Source of the DNA: Bacterioplanoides sp965200585
GTDB lineage: Bacteria > Pseudomonadota > Gammaproteobacteria > Pseudomonadales > Oceanobacteraceae
NCBI RefSeq assembly: GCF_965200585.1
Contig: NZ_OZ241361.1
Length of the DNA stretch: 64,000 nt
Strand: one strand, 5' to 3'
In this document: piece after piece, positions 42,504 to 51,419 of the stretch
How positions within the stretch are numbered: the first letter of the stretch is position 1
Layout: every line of letters begins with the position of its first letter
The notes under the pieces: model-generated
What the model saw: the letters and a program-made list of their open reading frames with translations, nothing else
Databases searched by the model: none
What the model was told of the DNA's origin: nothing
Made by a program: the position numbers and the translations under genes

Positions 42504-42773
42504 TTATTCATCCTCATCAAAGCGGCGGTTAATTAAATCAACTAAGGCTTCAATGGCTGCCTCAGCATCGCTACCGTCCGCGTGTAATTCAATTTCGGTG
42601 CCTTTACTGGCGGCCAGCATCATCACCGCCATAATACTTTTGCCATCAACCAAGCGATCTTTGTAGCCCACTTTAATCTGGCTGGAAAAGGCCGACGCGG
42701 TTGATACCAGTTTGGCTGCTGCACGAGCATGCAGCCCCAGCTTATTGATGATGGTGATTTCCTGGCAAATCAT
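42504..42773 (-). CDS. ptsO: Phosphocarrier protein NPr (nitrogen PTS HPr-like)
   Basis: An 89-residue HPr-fold protein. The phosphorylated His is in LGLHARAAAKL (His16) and the second conserved segment is VDGKSIMAVMMLAASKG. In the nitrogen PTS, NPr passes phosphate from EI-Ntr to PtsN. It follows rapZ on the same strand with 38 bp between, ending the rpoN-hpf-ptsN-rapZ-ptsO cluster. Confidence 0.95.
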   Translation of the reverse strand: MICQEITIINKLGLHARAAAKLVSTASAFSSQIKVGYKDRLVDGKSIMAVMMLAASKGTEIELHADGSDAEAAIEALVDLINRRFDEDE

Positions 42774-42811
42774 TGCGTGGTCTCTTGCGTTACACCGGTT
42801 AACTAAAGGGG

Positions 42812-43672
42812 TTATTCGACAATCGCTTGTTCGCGATGGCGAACCTGAACATTAGCGAACTGATCGCGGAATTGTCCAGCTAATTGCTCGGCCATAAACA
42901 CCGAACGATGTTGTCCGCCGGTACAGCCAATGGCAATGGTCATATAACTGCGGTTGGCCTGAATAAACGAAGGCAGCCAGTTATCAACAAAACGGGCAAT
43001 GTCTTGCTGCATCTGACCCACTTCCTCCTGGCTACTGAGGAAGTCCTGAATTTCTTTATCGCGGCCGGTGAACTGACGCAATGCCGGATCCCAATAAGGG
43101 TTGGGCAGATTGCGCACATCGAACACGTAGTCGGCGTCTTTTGGGATGCCGTATTTAAAGCCAAAGGATTTAAACAGGATGGCGATGTCGTTGCCTTCTT
43201 TTTCCGCAACGCGTTTTTTAATCAGGAAGCGTAACTCGTGAACTGACATGCTGGTGGTATCCAGAGTCAGGTCGGCAATATTGGCAATCGGCTCCAGCAG
43301 CTCGCGTTCTTGTTCGATGGCTTCAGACAAGGAGGTGGCGTCATTGGTCAGCGGGTGTTTACGGCGGGTAGCGCTGAAGCGTTGCAACAACACATCATCA
43401 CCGGCATCCAGATAAACCACTTCCAGCTTGTATTCGTTATGTGGCAAATGGTGCAGGATATTCTGAATCTGCTCGAAGGTGTGTGCCAGATTACGGGCAT
43501 CAACACTTACGGCTACTTTTTTCAGCCGCTCTTCGTTATGAGTTTCCAGCACCAGATCATCGAGCAAGCCGATGGGTAGGTTATCGATACAATAAAAACC
43601 ACAATCTTCTAACACATGCAGGGCGCTGGATTTCCCTGAGCCGGAGCGGCCACTGATTACCACAAGACGCAT
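42812..43672 (-). CDS. rapZ: RNase adapter protein RapZ
   Basis: A 286-residue P-loop protein. Walker A is ISGRSGSGKSSALHVLED (from residue 6); FKYGIPKDADYVFDVRNLPNP and the C-terminal IGCTGGQHRSVFMAEQL are RapZ hallmarks. In E. coli RapZ binds the small RNA GlmZ and guides RNase E, tuning GlmS and cell-wall sugar supply. It lies between ptsN and ptsO as in most gammaproteobacteria. Confidence 0.96.
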   Translation of the reverse strand: MRLVVISGRSGSGKSSALHVLEDCGFYCIDNLPIGLLDDLVLETHNEERLKKVAVSVDARNLAHTFEQIQNILHHLPHNEYKLEVVYLDAGDDVLLQRFSATRRKHPLTNDATSLSEAIEQERELLEPIANIADLTLDTTSMSVHELRFLIKKRVAEKEGNDIAILFKSFGFKYGIPKDADYVFDVRNLPNPYWDPALRQFTGRDKEIQDFLSSQEEVGQMQQDIARFVDNWLPSFIQANRSYMTIAIGCTGGQHRSVFMAEQLAGQFRDQFANVQVRHREQAIVE

Positions 43673-43788
43673 AAAAACGTTCCTTGAAACGAGATGTGAA
43701 GTCAGATCGGTACCTAACCAAATAGTTCAGTACCGCATAGTTCAGTTATAGCAGGGTTTTGTGACAATACGCAGATTATCAGTATCGA

Positions 43789-44247
43789 TTAACAGGCGCT
43801 CAGTGCCCGTTTATAAAACTGTCCGGCATCCGGTGCTTTGCGTAAGGCATCACGGAACTCTGCTTCGCTGAAGTTACGTGCCAGCATGGATAAGATCTGC
43901 AGATGTTCGTCGGTGGCTTCCTCAGGTACCAATAAGGCAAACACCAGGTCAACGGGTTGGCGGTCGATAGCATCGTAATCAATCGGTTTTTCCAGCCGCA
44001 ATAAGACACCAAATGCCTGATCGCATTCTTTCAGGCGACAATGGGGAATGGCAATGCCTTCACCGATACCGGTACTGCCCAGACGTTCACGCCCTAATAA
44101 ACGCTCAAAAATGTCGTCGGCGGTGCTGCCGGTCAGTTGTGATGAAATTGTCTGGCCCAGGTATTCCAGCAGCTTTTTCTTGCTGGAGACCGGAACGTCA
44201 ATTTCGCTGCGCTGGGCGCTGAGAATATCGGTGATGGCGGAGCTCAT
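43789..44247 (-). CDS. ptsN: Nitrogen-PTS EIIA protein PtsN
   Basis: A 152-residue EIIA-Ntr. The phospho-acceptor His is in GIAIPHCRLKEC (about 64-75), with ERLGSTGIGEG before it and VFALLVPEEATDEHLQIL after. The known role is regulatory, not sugar transport: it controls potassium and other processes by its phosphorylation state. It follows hpf with 13 bp between. Confidence 0.95.
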   Translation of the reverse strand: MSSAITDILSAQRSEIDVPVSSKKKLLEYLGQTISSQLTGSTADDIFERLLGRERLGSTGIGEGIAIPHCRLKECDQAFGVLLRLEKPIDYDAIDRQPVDLVFALLVPEEATDEHLQILSMLARNFSEAEFRDALRKAPDAGQFYKRALSAC

Positions 44248-44260
44248 GATAAAACCTGAA

Positions 44261-44563
44261 TCAATGACCGTGCTTGCGGGCGACCAGTTTTTCCTTATGT
44301 TTTAAAACCTGACGATCCAGTTTGTCGATCATGGCATCAATGGCAGCGTACATATCGTCGCTGTCTGCGCTGGCGTTCAGATCCGCACCGCTGACATGAA
44401 TCGTGGCTTCTGCGTGATGACGTTCGTCCTTTTCCACGGTCAGGGTGACCTGCGCCGTAGTGATGTTGTCAAAATGGCGGGTGATCTTGCTCATTTTTTC
44501 TTCAACATGGGCCTGCATGGCTTCAGTGATTTCAACGTGATGGCCACTTACATTAATCTGCAT
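44261..44563 (-). CDS. hpf: Ribosome hibernation-promoting factor (short form)
   Basis: A 100-residue HPF/YfiA-type protein. MQINVSGHHVEITEAMQAHV and HHAEATIHVSGADLNA are family segments, ending in a basic tail. The short form promotes 100S ribosome dimers in resting cells. The length lacks the C-terminal dimerisation domain of long HPF. It sits between rpoN and ptsN in the conserved cluster and may be read from the rpoN transcript. Confidence 0.94.
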   Translation of the reverse strand: MQINVSGHHVEITEAMQAHVEEKMSKITRHFDNITTAQVTLTVEKDERHHAEATIHVSGADLNASADSDDMYAAIDAMIDKLDRQVLKHKEKLVARKHGH

Positions 44564-44608
44564 GGTCAGACTCCTTCTTATTTTGTCTGAAGAGTGATGG
44601 CGCTGAGC

Positions 44609-46168
44609 TTAAATCAGCTGTTTACGTTCATTCGAGGGTGGTATCTGCATCGCTTCGCGGTATTTCGCCACGGTACGACGAGCGACCTTGATGCCTTTTT
44701 CGCCGAGCATCGCGGCGATTTTATTATCGCTTAATGGTTTGCGCTGGTTTTCTTCGGCAATCAGTTTTTTGATCATGGCACGGATGGCAGTGGACGAACA
44801 TTCGCCGCCGCTGTCGGTGCTGACGTGGCTGGAGAAGAAGTATTTCAGCTCAAAAATACCACGTGGGGTGTGCATGTATTTCTGGGTGGTGACCCGCGAA
44901 ATGGTGGATTCGTGCATGCCCACCGCTTCGGCAATATCGTGCAGTACCAGAGGTTTCATTTTTTCTTCGCCTTCTTCGAAGAACTCGATCTGGTACTCAA
45001 CAATCTTGGTGGCAACCTTCAGCAGGGTATCGTTACGACTTTGCAGGCTTTTAATAAACCAGCGGGCTTCCTGCAGGTGATCTTTGATAAAGGTGTTATC
45101 TGCGCTGTTGTCCGAGCGTTTTACCAGAGAGGCATACCCTTCGTTAACACGCAGTCTTGGCGCGATATCCGGATTGAGCTCGACTCGCCATTCGTCACGG
45201 ATATTACGCACAATCACATCCGGCACAACGTATTCCGCCTGATCCGGAGAAATACCGGCACCTGGCTTAGGGTTGAGCTCTTTGACCAGGCGCAATACCG
45301 ACTTCAGGCTTTCTTCCTTCAGCTTGGTTTTGCGCATCAGGGTTGGGTAATCTTTACTGCCCAGCATATCAATGTAGTCACCAATCACCATCTGAGCTTC
45401 TTTCAGCCAAGGGGTATCGGCAGGTAACTGGGCCAGTTGTAACAGCAGGCATTCACGCAAATCACGGCAGAAGACACCGGCCGGATCAAACTGCTGCAGA
45501 CGACGCAGGACAACTTTGACCTCATCTTCTTCGACTTCCAGCTCCGGATCCATGCTTTCCAGGATATCTTCAACACTGGTGTGCAGATAGCCGTCGCTGT
45601 CGACGCCATCAATAAACATCAGGGCGATTTCGCGATCGGTATCCGACATTGGCGTCAGATTAAGCTGCCATAGCAGGTGGTCCTGTAAATCGTCGGTCGA
45701 GGCGTGGCGGGAGTCGTAATCGAGGTCGTCGTCGATAGGGCCTGAGCCTGAAGCCACACCAGCCGTTGGCTGGTAGGTATCATCCCAATTGCTGTCGACC
45801 GGTAATTCATCCGGCAGTTGCTCATTGGTAAGATGATCGCTGACTTCCTGATTATCCGGAGAATGGGCTTCGTCGACATTATGGTCGCTGCCAGAGCTGT
45901 CCTGATCGGTAGCCGTGGCAGTGTATTCTTTATCGCCGGAAGTGTCGTTGTCCTGATCGCTGTTGCTGTTGTCAGCGTTTTCATTGGCGGATGGGTCAAA
46001 GTCTTCGGCGCCATGCTCTTCGCTTTCGAGCATTGGGTTTGAGTCCAGCGCTTCCTGAATTTCCTGCTGCAGATCCAGTGTGGAGAGTTGCAACAGGCGA
46101 ATGGCTTGTTGCAGCTGTGGGGTCATGGTCAGCTGTTGACCCATCTTTAACTGGAGTGATGCTTTCAT
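44609..46168 (-). CDS. rpoN: RNA polymerase sigma-54 factor RpoN
   Basis: A 519-residue sigma-54. Region I is Gln/Leu-rich (LQLKMGQQLTMTPQLQQAIR) and contacts bEBP activators; the long acidic middle region (about 50-150, with repeated Asp/Glu/Ser) is rather extended; the core-binding and HTH parts follow; the RpoN box ARRTVAKYRE near the C-terminus reads the -24 promoter element. It directs transcription of nitrogen and flagellar genes among others. It heads the hpf-ptsN-rapZ-ptsO cluster. Confidence 0.96.
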   Translation of the reverse strand: MKASLQLKMGQQLTMTPQLQQAIRLLQLSTLDLQQEIQEALDSNPMLESEEHGAEDFDPSANENADNSNSDQDNDTSGDKEYTATATDQDSSGSDHNVDEAHSPDNQEVSDHLTNEQLPDELPVDSNWDDTYQPTAGVASGSGPIDDDLDYDSRHASTDDLQDHLLWQLNLTPMSDTDREIALMFIDGVDSDGYLHTSVEDILESMDPELEVEEDEVKVVLRRLQQFDPAGVFCRDLRECLLLQLAQLPADTPWLKEAQMVIGDYIDMLGSKDYPTLMRKTKLKEESLKSVLRLVKELNPKPGAGISPDQAEYVVPDVIVRNIRDEWRVELNPDIAPRLRVNEGYASLVKRSDNSADNTFIKDHLQEARWFIKSLQSRNDTLLKVATKIVEYQIEFFEEGEEKMKPLVLHDIAEAVGMHESTISRVTTQKYMHTPRGIFELKYFFSSHVSTDSGGECSSTAIRAMIKKLIAEENQRKPLSDNKIAAMLGEKGIKVARRTVAKYREAMQIPPSNERKQLI

Positions 46169-46349
46169 AAACTATCGATTATTACCTGAGGGCAAAGCTT
46201 CCTTCTGACCCGGATAACCAAAAAACGAGCCAACCAATACTTGGCATTATAGGCAATGAGACGAGACTTGGAATCCCTGTTTGCCCTGAGATGTCATAAT
46301 ATTTGCTTTGCTTTTTGAAGCTATTTGGCTTATGCCACTGTTGATCAAA

Positions 46350-47078
46350 TCAGAGGCGGAAGTCGTCACCTAAGTACACTTTACGTACCTGCTCGTTGGC
46401 GAGTACATCGTCGGCATTCCCTTCGGCGATGATATGGCCACCGCCTACGATGTAGGCCTTTTCACAAATCGCCAGCGTTTCACGGACGTTATGGTCGGTG
46501 ATTAATACACCAATGCCGCGATCTTTCAGCTGGCGAATAATATCCATAATGTCGGATACCGAAATTGGATCCACCCCGGCAAAGGGTTCATCCAGCAGAA
46601 TAAAGGACGGTTCCGCGGCCAGTGCCCGGGCGATTTCGACCCGACGGCGTTCACCACCTGACAGGGCCATGCCCAAGCTGCTGCGGATGTGCTGAATATG
46701 AAATTCATCCAGCAGGCCTTCGAGACGTTCCAATCGCTGTTGGCGATTCAGGTCTTTGCGGGTTTCCAGAATGGCCATGATGTTATCGGCGACCGATAAC
46801 TTGCGGAAAATAGAGGCTTCCTGCGGCAGATAACCGATGCCCTGTTGTGCACGGCCGTGCATTGGCAGATGACTGATGTCTTCGTCATCAATTTTGATGC
46901 GCCCTTTGTCGGCCTGCACCAGATTAACAATCATATAAAAACAGGTGGTTTTACCCGCGCCATTAGGGCCCAGCAGGCCAACAATCTGACCGCTCTCGAC
47001 CGACATCGAAACGTCTTTCACCACTTCACGGCCGTTATAGCTTTTCGCCAGGTGTTCAGCTTTTAAGGTTTTTTTCAT
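46350..47078 (-). CDS. lptB: LPS export ABC ATPase LptB
   Basis: A 242-residue ABC ATPase of the LptB2FG lipopolysaccharide extractor. Walker A GPNGAGKTT, signature LSGGERRRVEIARAL, Walker B FILLDEPFAGVDP and switch ITDHNVRE are intact. It powers LPS removal from the inner membrane. It overlaps the lptA stop by four bases and precedes rpoN, the standard gammaproteobacterial order. Confidence 0.97.
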   Translation of the reverse strand: MKKTLKAEHLAKSYNGREVVKDVSMSVESGQIVGLLGPNGAGKTTCFYMIVNLVQADKGRIKIDDEDISHLPMHGRAQQGIGYLPQEASIFRKLSVADNIMAILETRKDLNRQQRLERLEGLLDEFHIQHIRSSLGMALSGGERRRVEIARALAAEPSFILLDEPFAGVDPISVSDIMDIIRQLKDRGIGVLITDHNVRETLAICEKAYIVGGGHIIAEGNADDVLANEQVRKVYLGDDFRL

Positions 47079-47818
47079 GGCTGCTCTGCTGTGTCGGTTG
47101 GCGCGTCGGGTGTTGCCAGAAGTTCTTTGACTTCCCGGAGCTCTTTAGTTGACTGAGATGTTTCAGTTGACTGAGATGCTTCAGACTGCGTCTCTGTTTC
47201 AAGCTGAGGCTCTGCTTCAGGTTGAGATTGGATTTCGGGCTCTGTAGTCGGTTCAGGTTCTGGCTTTTTCTCAGGCTGAATAACCACTTTAATGCGTTGT
47301 GGCTTTTCGGCTTCACCGGTTTGCGGGTCGACCGTTTCCTGAGGTTCGGCTGAGGAGGCCAGCACTCGCTCATTGGTGATATCGTAGGTAATTTTTTCAC
47401 CGCTGAACTGGTTGCCTTCCTGATGTAATTCGGCATTGCCCTGAATCTGAACTTCTTTGCGGGTTGCGAAGTAATCAATGCGCTGGCCTGACGCGGTGGT
47501 TAACTGTTGATCAGCCTGAATCTGTTGCTGATACGTCGCTGGGTTGCCTTCGGCCACGGCCTGTTCAACCACTTCGCCATTACGCAGAATCATCAGCCGG
47601 TCTGACTCAATTTTTAACGTGCCCTGGGTCAGCACAACATTGCCTTTATAAATCACCACACCGGCTTTGCGATCCAGCTCGGCACTGTCAGACAGAATCA
47701 CCATTTCCTGCTGCGCATCTTCGGGTAATGCCTGAGTCACGGCGGATAAAAAGCCAAAGGCCAGCCCGGCTATTGTTAGTAACCATTTATTGGCGAGCAT
47801 CGTGTTATTCAGGTGCAT
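47075..47818 (-). CDS. lptA: LPS transport periplasmic protein LptA with long repetitive tail
   Basis: A 247-residue LptA. A signal peptide (ANKWLLTIAGLAFGFLSAVTQA) precedes the OstA-like jellyroll (about 35-155; VVLTQGTLKIESDRLMIL). The last 80 residues are a Pro/Glu/Gln/Ser/Thr-rich extension with repeats of SQST and EPE type, not found in E. coli LptA (185 residues). LptA bridges the periplasm with LptC and LptD. ATG at 47818 overlaps lptC by 14 bases; ATG at 47800 would drop six residues. Confidence 0.92.
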   Translation of the reverse strand: MHLNNTMLANKWLLTIAGLAFGFLSAVTQALPEDAQQEMVILSDSAELDRKAGVVIYKGNVVLTQGTLKIESDRLMILRNGEVVEQAVAEGNPATYQQQIQADQQLTTASGQRIDYFATRKEVQIQGNAELHQEGNQFSGEKITYDITNERVLASSAEPQETVDPQTGEAEKPQRIKVVIQPEKKPEPEPTTEPEIQSQPEAEPQLETETQSEASQSTETSQSTKELREVKELLATPDAPTDTAEQP

Positions 47819-48371
47819 GGTGTGTCGTTACCTCTGAGTGCAGTTCCATTCGCTGGGTTTTTAAATCCATCCGCATGCCGGTTGCGGTGATTTGTGTTTG
47901 TGGGTTCACAATTGTCACTGGCTCTGTCGTTTGTGCGACTTGTTGTTTGGTCAGATAGTCTAACGACGAAGTGTTGATGACAACCTCATCAGTCGCAGAC
48001 GAATGGCGTTTTAATGGGCGGATTTCGACATCCTGTCGCAGACGTAACAGATCATCCTGATCGTTCATGGTGCCCAGCTGTGCTTGTACCTGCCAGTAAC
48101 TGCCGTCTTCATCCTGAATGTGAATCACCGGGCCATCAAACACCGTATCCTGGGTTGTTGGAAAGTGAGTCGAACGCTGGGCTGAGAAGCTCTGTTCCAG
48201 CGCTCCCTGCTCATTAAAGCGACGATTAAATAAAATCTCGCCGTAATAGTCCGCCTCGGCAGTCTGGTTCTCAGTTAAGGGCGCACTTGCTTCCTGGGTG
48301 TAGTTATCCACCGCCAGCAGGGCAAAACCCAGCAGGATTGTCAGTACCAACAGCAGATAACGTTTACGCAT
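47805..48371 (-). CDS. lptC: LPS export protein LptC
   Basis: A 188-residue LptC. One N-terminal membrane anchor (RKRYLLLVLTILLGFALLAV) and a periplasmic jellyroll with LRQDVEIRPL and ITATGMRMDLKTQRM. It receives LPS from LptB2FG and passes it to LptA. It stands 24 bp after kdsD, with no kdsC between them, which is unusual for this cluster. Confidence 0.93.
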   Translation of the reverse strand: MRKRYLLLVLTILLGFALLAVDNYTQEASAPLTENQTAEADYYGEILFNRRFNEQGALEQSFSAQRSTHFPTTQDTVFDGPVIHIQDEDGSYWQVQAQLGTMNDQDDLLRLRQDVEIRPLKRHSSATDEVVINTSSLDYLTKQQVAQTTEPVTIVNPQTQITATGMRMDLKTQRMELHSEVTTHHAPE

Positions 48372-48395
48372 TGTGATCGCCCTGAATCCGTGGTG

Positions 48396-49367
48396 TCAGA
48401 TGACACCGGCACGCAGCATATCGTGCATGGTCACCACGCCCGCCACGCTGTCGCCCTGCATCACAACCAGAGCGCTAATGGAACCGTCCTGCATTTGTTT
48501 CAGTGCTTCGGCGGCTAATAAACCGGGTTCGGTGGTTTTGCAGCTGGCGGTCATCACGTCAGAAATTTTAGCGCTGTGGATGTCCACACCCTGATCAACA
48601 GCACGGCGTAAGTCACCATCGGTAAAAATGCCGCTCAGCTGACCTTGTTCCTGAATGGTGGTCATACCCAGGCCTTTGGAAGTAACTACCAATAACGCTT
48701 CAGACATGGGAGTGTCTGGCGTGACGGTTGGAATCTGATCGCCGGCGTGCATGATATCTTCAACTTTTAACAGCAGGCGGCGACCTAGGCTGCCACCCGG
48801 GTGAGAGAAGGCAAAGTCTTCAGCAGTAAAACCACGCGCTTCTAATAGCGCAATGGCCAGCGCATCACCCATCACCAGTGCGGTGGTGGTGGAGGAAGTG
48901 GGTGCCAGATCCAGCGGGCAGGCTTCTTGTTCCACGCCGGTATTCAGGTGTGCATCGGCCGCCCGGGCTAATGAGGAATCCGGGTTGCCGGTCATGCTGA
49001 TCAGCTTGCTGCCAAGACGTTTAAATAATGGCAACAGGCTGGTGACTTCGCCGCTTTCGCCTGAGTTAGAGAGCGCAATCACCACATCTTCTGACTGAAT
49101 CATGCCCATGTCGCCATGGCTGGCTTCACCCGGGTGAACAAAAAATGCCGGAGTACCTGTGCTGGCTAAAGTGGCAGCAATTTTATTACCGATATGGCCA
49201 GACTTCCCCATGCCAGTAACCACTACGCGCCCTTTGCAGTTCAGCATTAATTGGCAAGCGGTAACAAATGCGGCATCAATACGGGGTTTCAGGTCAACGA
49301 CAGCTTGCTGTTCAAGCTCAATGGTGCGTTGACCGGATTGGATAAAATCAAATTCGTTATTCATCAT
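48396..49367 (-). CDS. kdsD: Arabinose-5-phosphate isomerase KdsD
   Basis: A 323-residue enzyme converting ribulose 5-phosphate to arabinose 5-phosphate, first step toward Kdo. SIS domain (about 30-180; VVTGMGKSGHIGNKIAATLASTG read in part, and ALSNSGESGEV) followed by two CBS domains (about 205-320; VEDIMHAGDQIP and ISDVMTASC). Length fits KdsD (328 in E. coli). It follows the yrbG-like gene with 12 bp between. Confidence 0.95.
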   Translation of the reverse strand: MMNNEFDFIQSGQRTIELEQQAVVDLKPRIDAAFVTACQLMLNCKGRVVVTGMGKSGHIGNKIAATLASTGTPAFFVHPGEASHGDMGMIQSEDVVIALSNSGESGEVTSLLPLFKRLGSKLISMTGNPDSSLARAADAHLNTGVEQEACPLDLAPTSSTTTALVMGDALAIALLEARGFTAEDFAFSHPGGSLGRRLLLKVEDIMHAGDQIPTVTPDTPMSEALLVVTSKGLGMTTIQEQGQLSGIFTDGDLRRAVDQGVDIHSAKISDVMTASCKTTEPGLLAAEALKQMQDGSISALVVMQGDSVAGVVTMHDMLRAGVI

Positions 49368-49379
49368 TTGTGACTGTAA

Positions 49380-50342
49380 TTAGTGGGCTGTCATAAAAAA
49401 TAAAGTAATAAGGTAACCGACGTAGCTGGCGCTTAATAAAACACCGGAAGAACGGCCCAGAGTGCCTTTACGATAACTGATTAAAAACAGAATCAATAGC
49501 GCAAAGGTTAATGCCATCATCACGCTGTAGTCGCGATACAGTGCCATCGGCTCAACGGCAGTGACCGCCACCAGGCCGGGAATCGGCATCACGGCCAGCA
49601 GATTAAACATGTTTGAACCAATCACATTACCAATAGCGATGTCGTGGTGACCTTTTAAGGCGCTGGCAACCGATGCGGCCAGTTCAGGCAGGCTGGTGCC
49701 AATAGCAACAATGGTGAGGCCAATCACCAGATCACTGACTCCAAATGCGCGGGCCACTTCCGTTGCGCCCCAGACCAGCATTTTGGAGCTGATCATTAAT
49801 GCCGCTAAGCCAACCACCAACCAGAAAACAGCCGATTTTAAATCGGTATTTTCAATTGCTTCGGCTTCTTCTTCATCAACGATAGGCTCGCCGGATTCTG
49901 CTGAATCCTGAAACATCAGATATAAAGCGAAGACCAGTGCAGCAATCAGGATCGCCGCATCAATCCAGTTTAATTCCAGATCTGCCAGAACCAGGCCACC
50001 AATAATGGAAATAAGTACCAGCAGAGGTAATTCTTTTTTCAGCAGTTTTTTCTGCAGGGGAATCGGGCTGACTAACGCGGTGACACCTAATACCAGAGCA
50101 ATATTGGTGATGTTGGAGCCCAGTGCATTACCAATGGCGAGATTACCGGCGCCGTCGAGTGAGGCCATGGCTGAGACAAACATCTCGGGTGCTGAGGTGC
50201 CGATTGAAACAATGGTCAGACCGACCAATAAAGGTGACATACCCAGTTTGCGCGCGGTCGCTGCGGCACCAATAACAAAGCGATCGGCACTCCAGACCAG
50301 AATAATCAGACCCATCAAAATAGTGGCATAAGGCAGCAGCAT
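49380..50342 (-). CDS. yrbG: Calcium/sodium antiporter YrbG family
   Basis: A 320-residue CaCA-family antiporter with ten membrane spans in two inverted halves. The alpha repeats are clear: VGLTIVSIGTSAPEMFVSA and IGLTIVAIGTSLPELAASV, each with the ion-binding Glu, and both are followed by AIGNALGSNITNIALVLG or AIGNVIGSNMFNLLAV. It expels calcium using sodium or protons. The gene usually heads this kdsD-lpt cluster. Confidence 0.93.
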   Translation of the reverse strand: MLLPYATILMGLIILVWSADRFVIGAAATARKLGMSPLLVGLTIVSIGTSAPEMFVSAMASLDGAGNLAIGNALGSNITNIALVLGVTALVSPIPLQKKLLKKELPLLVLISIIGGLVLADLELNWIDAAILIAALVFALYLMFQDSAESGEPIVDEEEAEAIENTDLKSAVFWLVVGLAALMISSKMLVWGATEVARAFGVSDLVIGLTIVAIGTSLPELAASVASALKGHHDIAIGNVIGSNMFNLLAVMPIPGLVAVTAVEPMALYRDYSVMMALTFALLILFLISYRKGTLGRSSGVLLSASYVGYLITLFFMTAH

Positions 50343-50594
50343 AAAATCAGAATTCCAGTCGGTGGTGGCCTGAAACAGGCGATAAAATAATAACCGCGCC
50401 CAAATAATAACGAGGCCAAAATACTAGCGGGGCATTGTACCCGAGGGGATTTGCTGCGCAATCGCAACAATGCGTTTTTAACGCGACGGGTGACGAAAGG
50501 CAGTTGTCACGCTATGGTTCAGTTTCTATTCAGGCGGAGGTGGTCACAATCATCCGCTATGCTCTATTAATCTGTTAACCATTAAGGACCTTTC

Positions 50595-51419
50595 ATGTCC
50601 GTGAACGAACCCTACGTTTCCATTCGTGGCATGAGTTTCAGCCGGGGAGATCGGCTGATCTACGACAATATGGATGTTGATTTCCCGCGCGGTAAAGTTA
50701 CCGCCATCATGGGCCCCAGTGGCACGGGTAAAACCACGCTGCTGCGCCTGATTGGTGGGCAGTTGCTGCCCGATGCCGGTAGTGTGGTGGTCGATGGTCA
50801 TTCAATTCCTGAGTTGCCACGCAAAGCACTGTTCGATTTTCGTCGTAAAAACATGAGTATGTTGTTTCAGACCGGTGCTTTGTTTACCGATCTGAGTGTG
50901 TTCGATAATGTCGCTTTTCCGCTGCGGGTGCATACCGATTTACCCGAATCCATGATTCGCGATCTGGTGTTAATGAAACTCGAAGCGGTTGGCTTACGTG
51001 GTGCTCATCAATTAAATCCGGCGGAATTGTCGGGTGGTATGGCGCGACGGGTGGCGTTAGCTCGTGCGATTGCAATGGACCCGGAAATTATTATGTACGA
51101 CGAGCCTTTTACCGGGCTGGATCCGATTTCCATGGGTATGATCGTGAAGCTGATTCGTGGTCTGAATCAGGCACTCGGGCTAACCAGTCTGCTGGTATCT
51201 CACGATATCGAAGAGTCCTGCAATATCGCTGATTATTTGTGTGTGGTGTCCGGCGGTAAGGTGATTGGCTTTGGTACGCCGGACGAGTTATTAAATGACG
51301 GGAATGATGAAGTGAAGCAGTTTTTACGCGGTGATCCGGATGGTCCGGTACCGTTTCATTATCCGGCGCCGGATTATCAGCAGGAGCTGATGGCGACGGT
51401 TGGCAAGGGACACAGATAA
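50595..51419 (+). CDS. mlaF: Phospholipid transport ATP-binding protein MlaF
   Basis: A 274-residue ABC ATPase of the MlaFEDB complex that keeps outer-membrane lipid asymmetry. Walker A GPSGTGKTT, signature LSGGMARRVALARAI, Walker B IIMYDEPFTGLDP, and VSHDIEES are present. ATG at 50595 has AAGGA six bases upstream. The mla operon diverges from the yrbG gene, with 250 bp between. Its stop overlaps the mlaE ATG by one base. Confidence 0.96.
   Translation: MSVNEPYVSIRGMSFSRGDRLIYDNMDVDFPRGKVTAIMGPSGTGKTTLLRLIGGQLLPDAGSVVVDGHSIPELPRKALFDFRRKNMSMLFQTGALFTDLSVFDNVAFPLRVHTDLPESMIRDLVLMKLEAVGLRGAHQLNPAELSGGMARRVALARAIAMDPEIIMYDEPFTGLDPISMGMIVKLIRGLNQALGLTSLLVSHDIEESCNIADYLCVVSGGKVIGFGTPDELLNDGNDEVKQFLRGDPDGPVPFHYPAPDYQQELMATVGKGHR

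Noticed and set aside
44825..45427. 200-codon plus-strand frame in rpoN
   Set aside because: Antisense shadow of rpoN.
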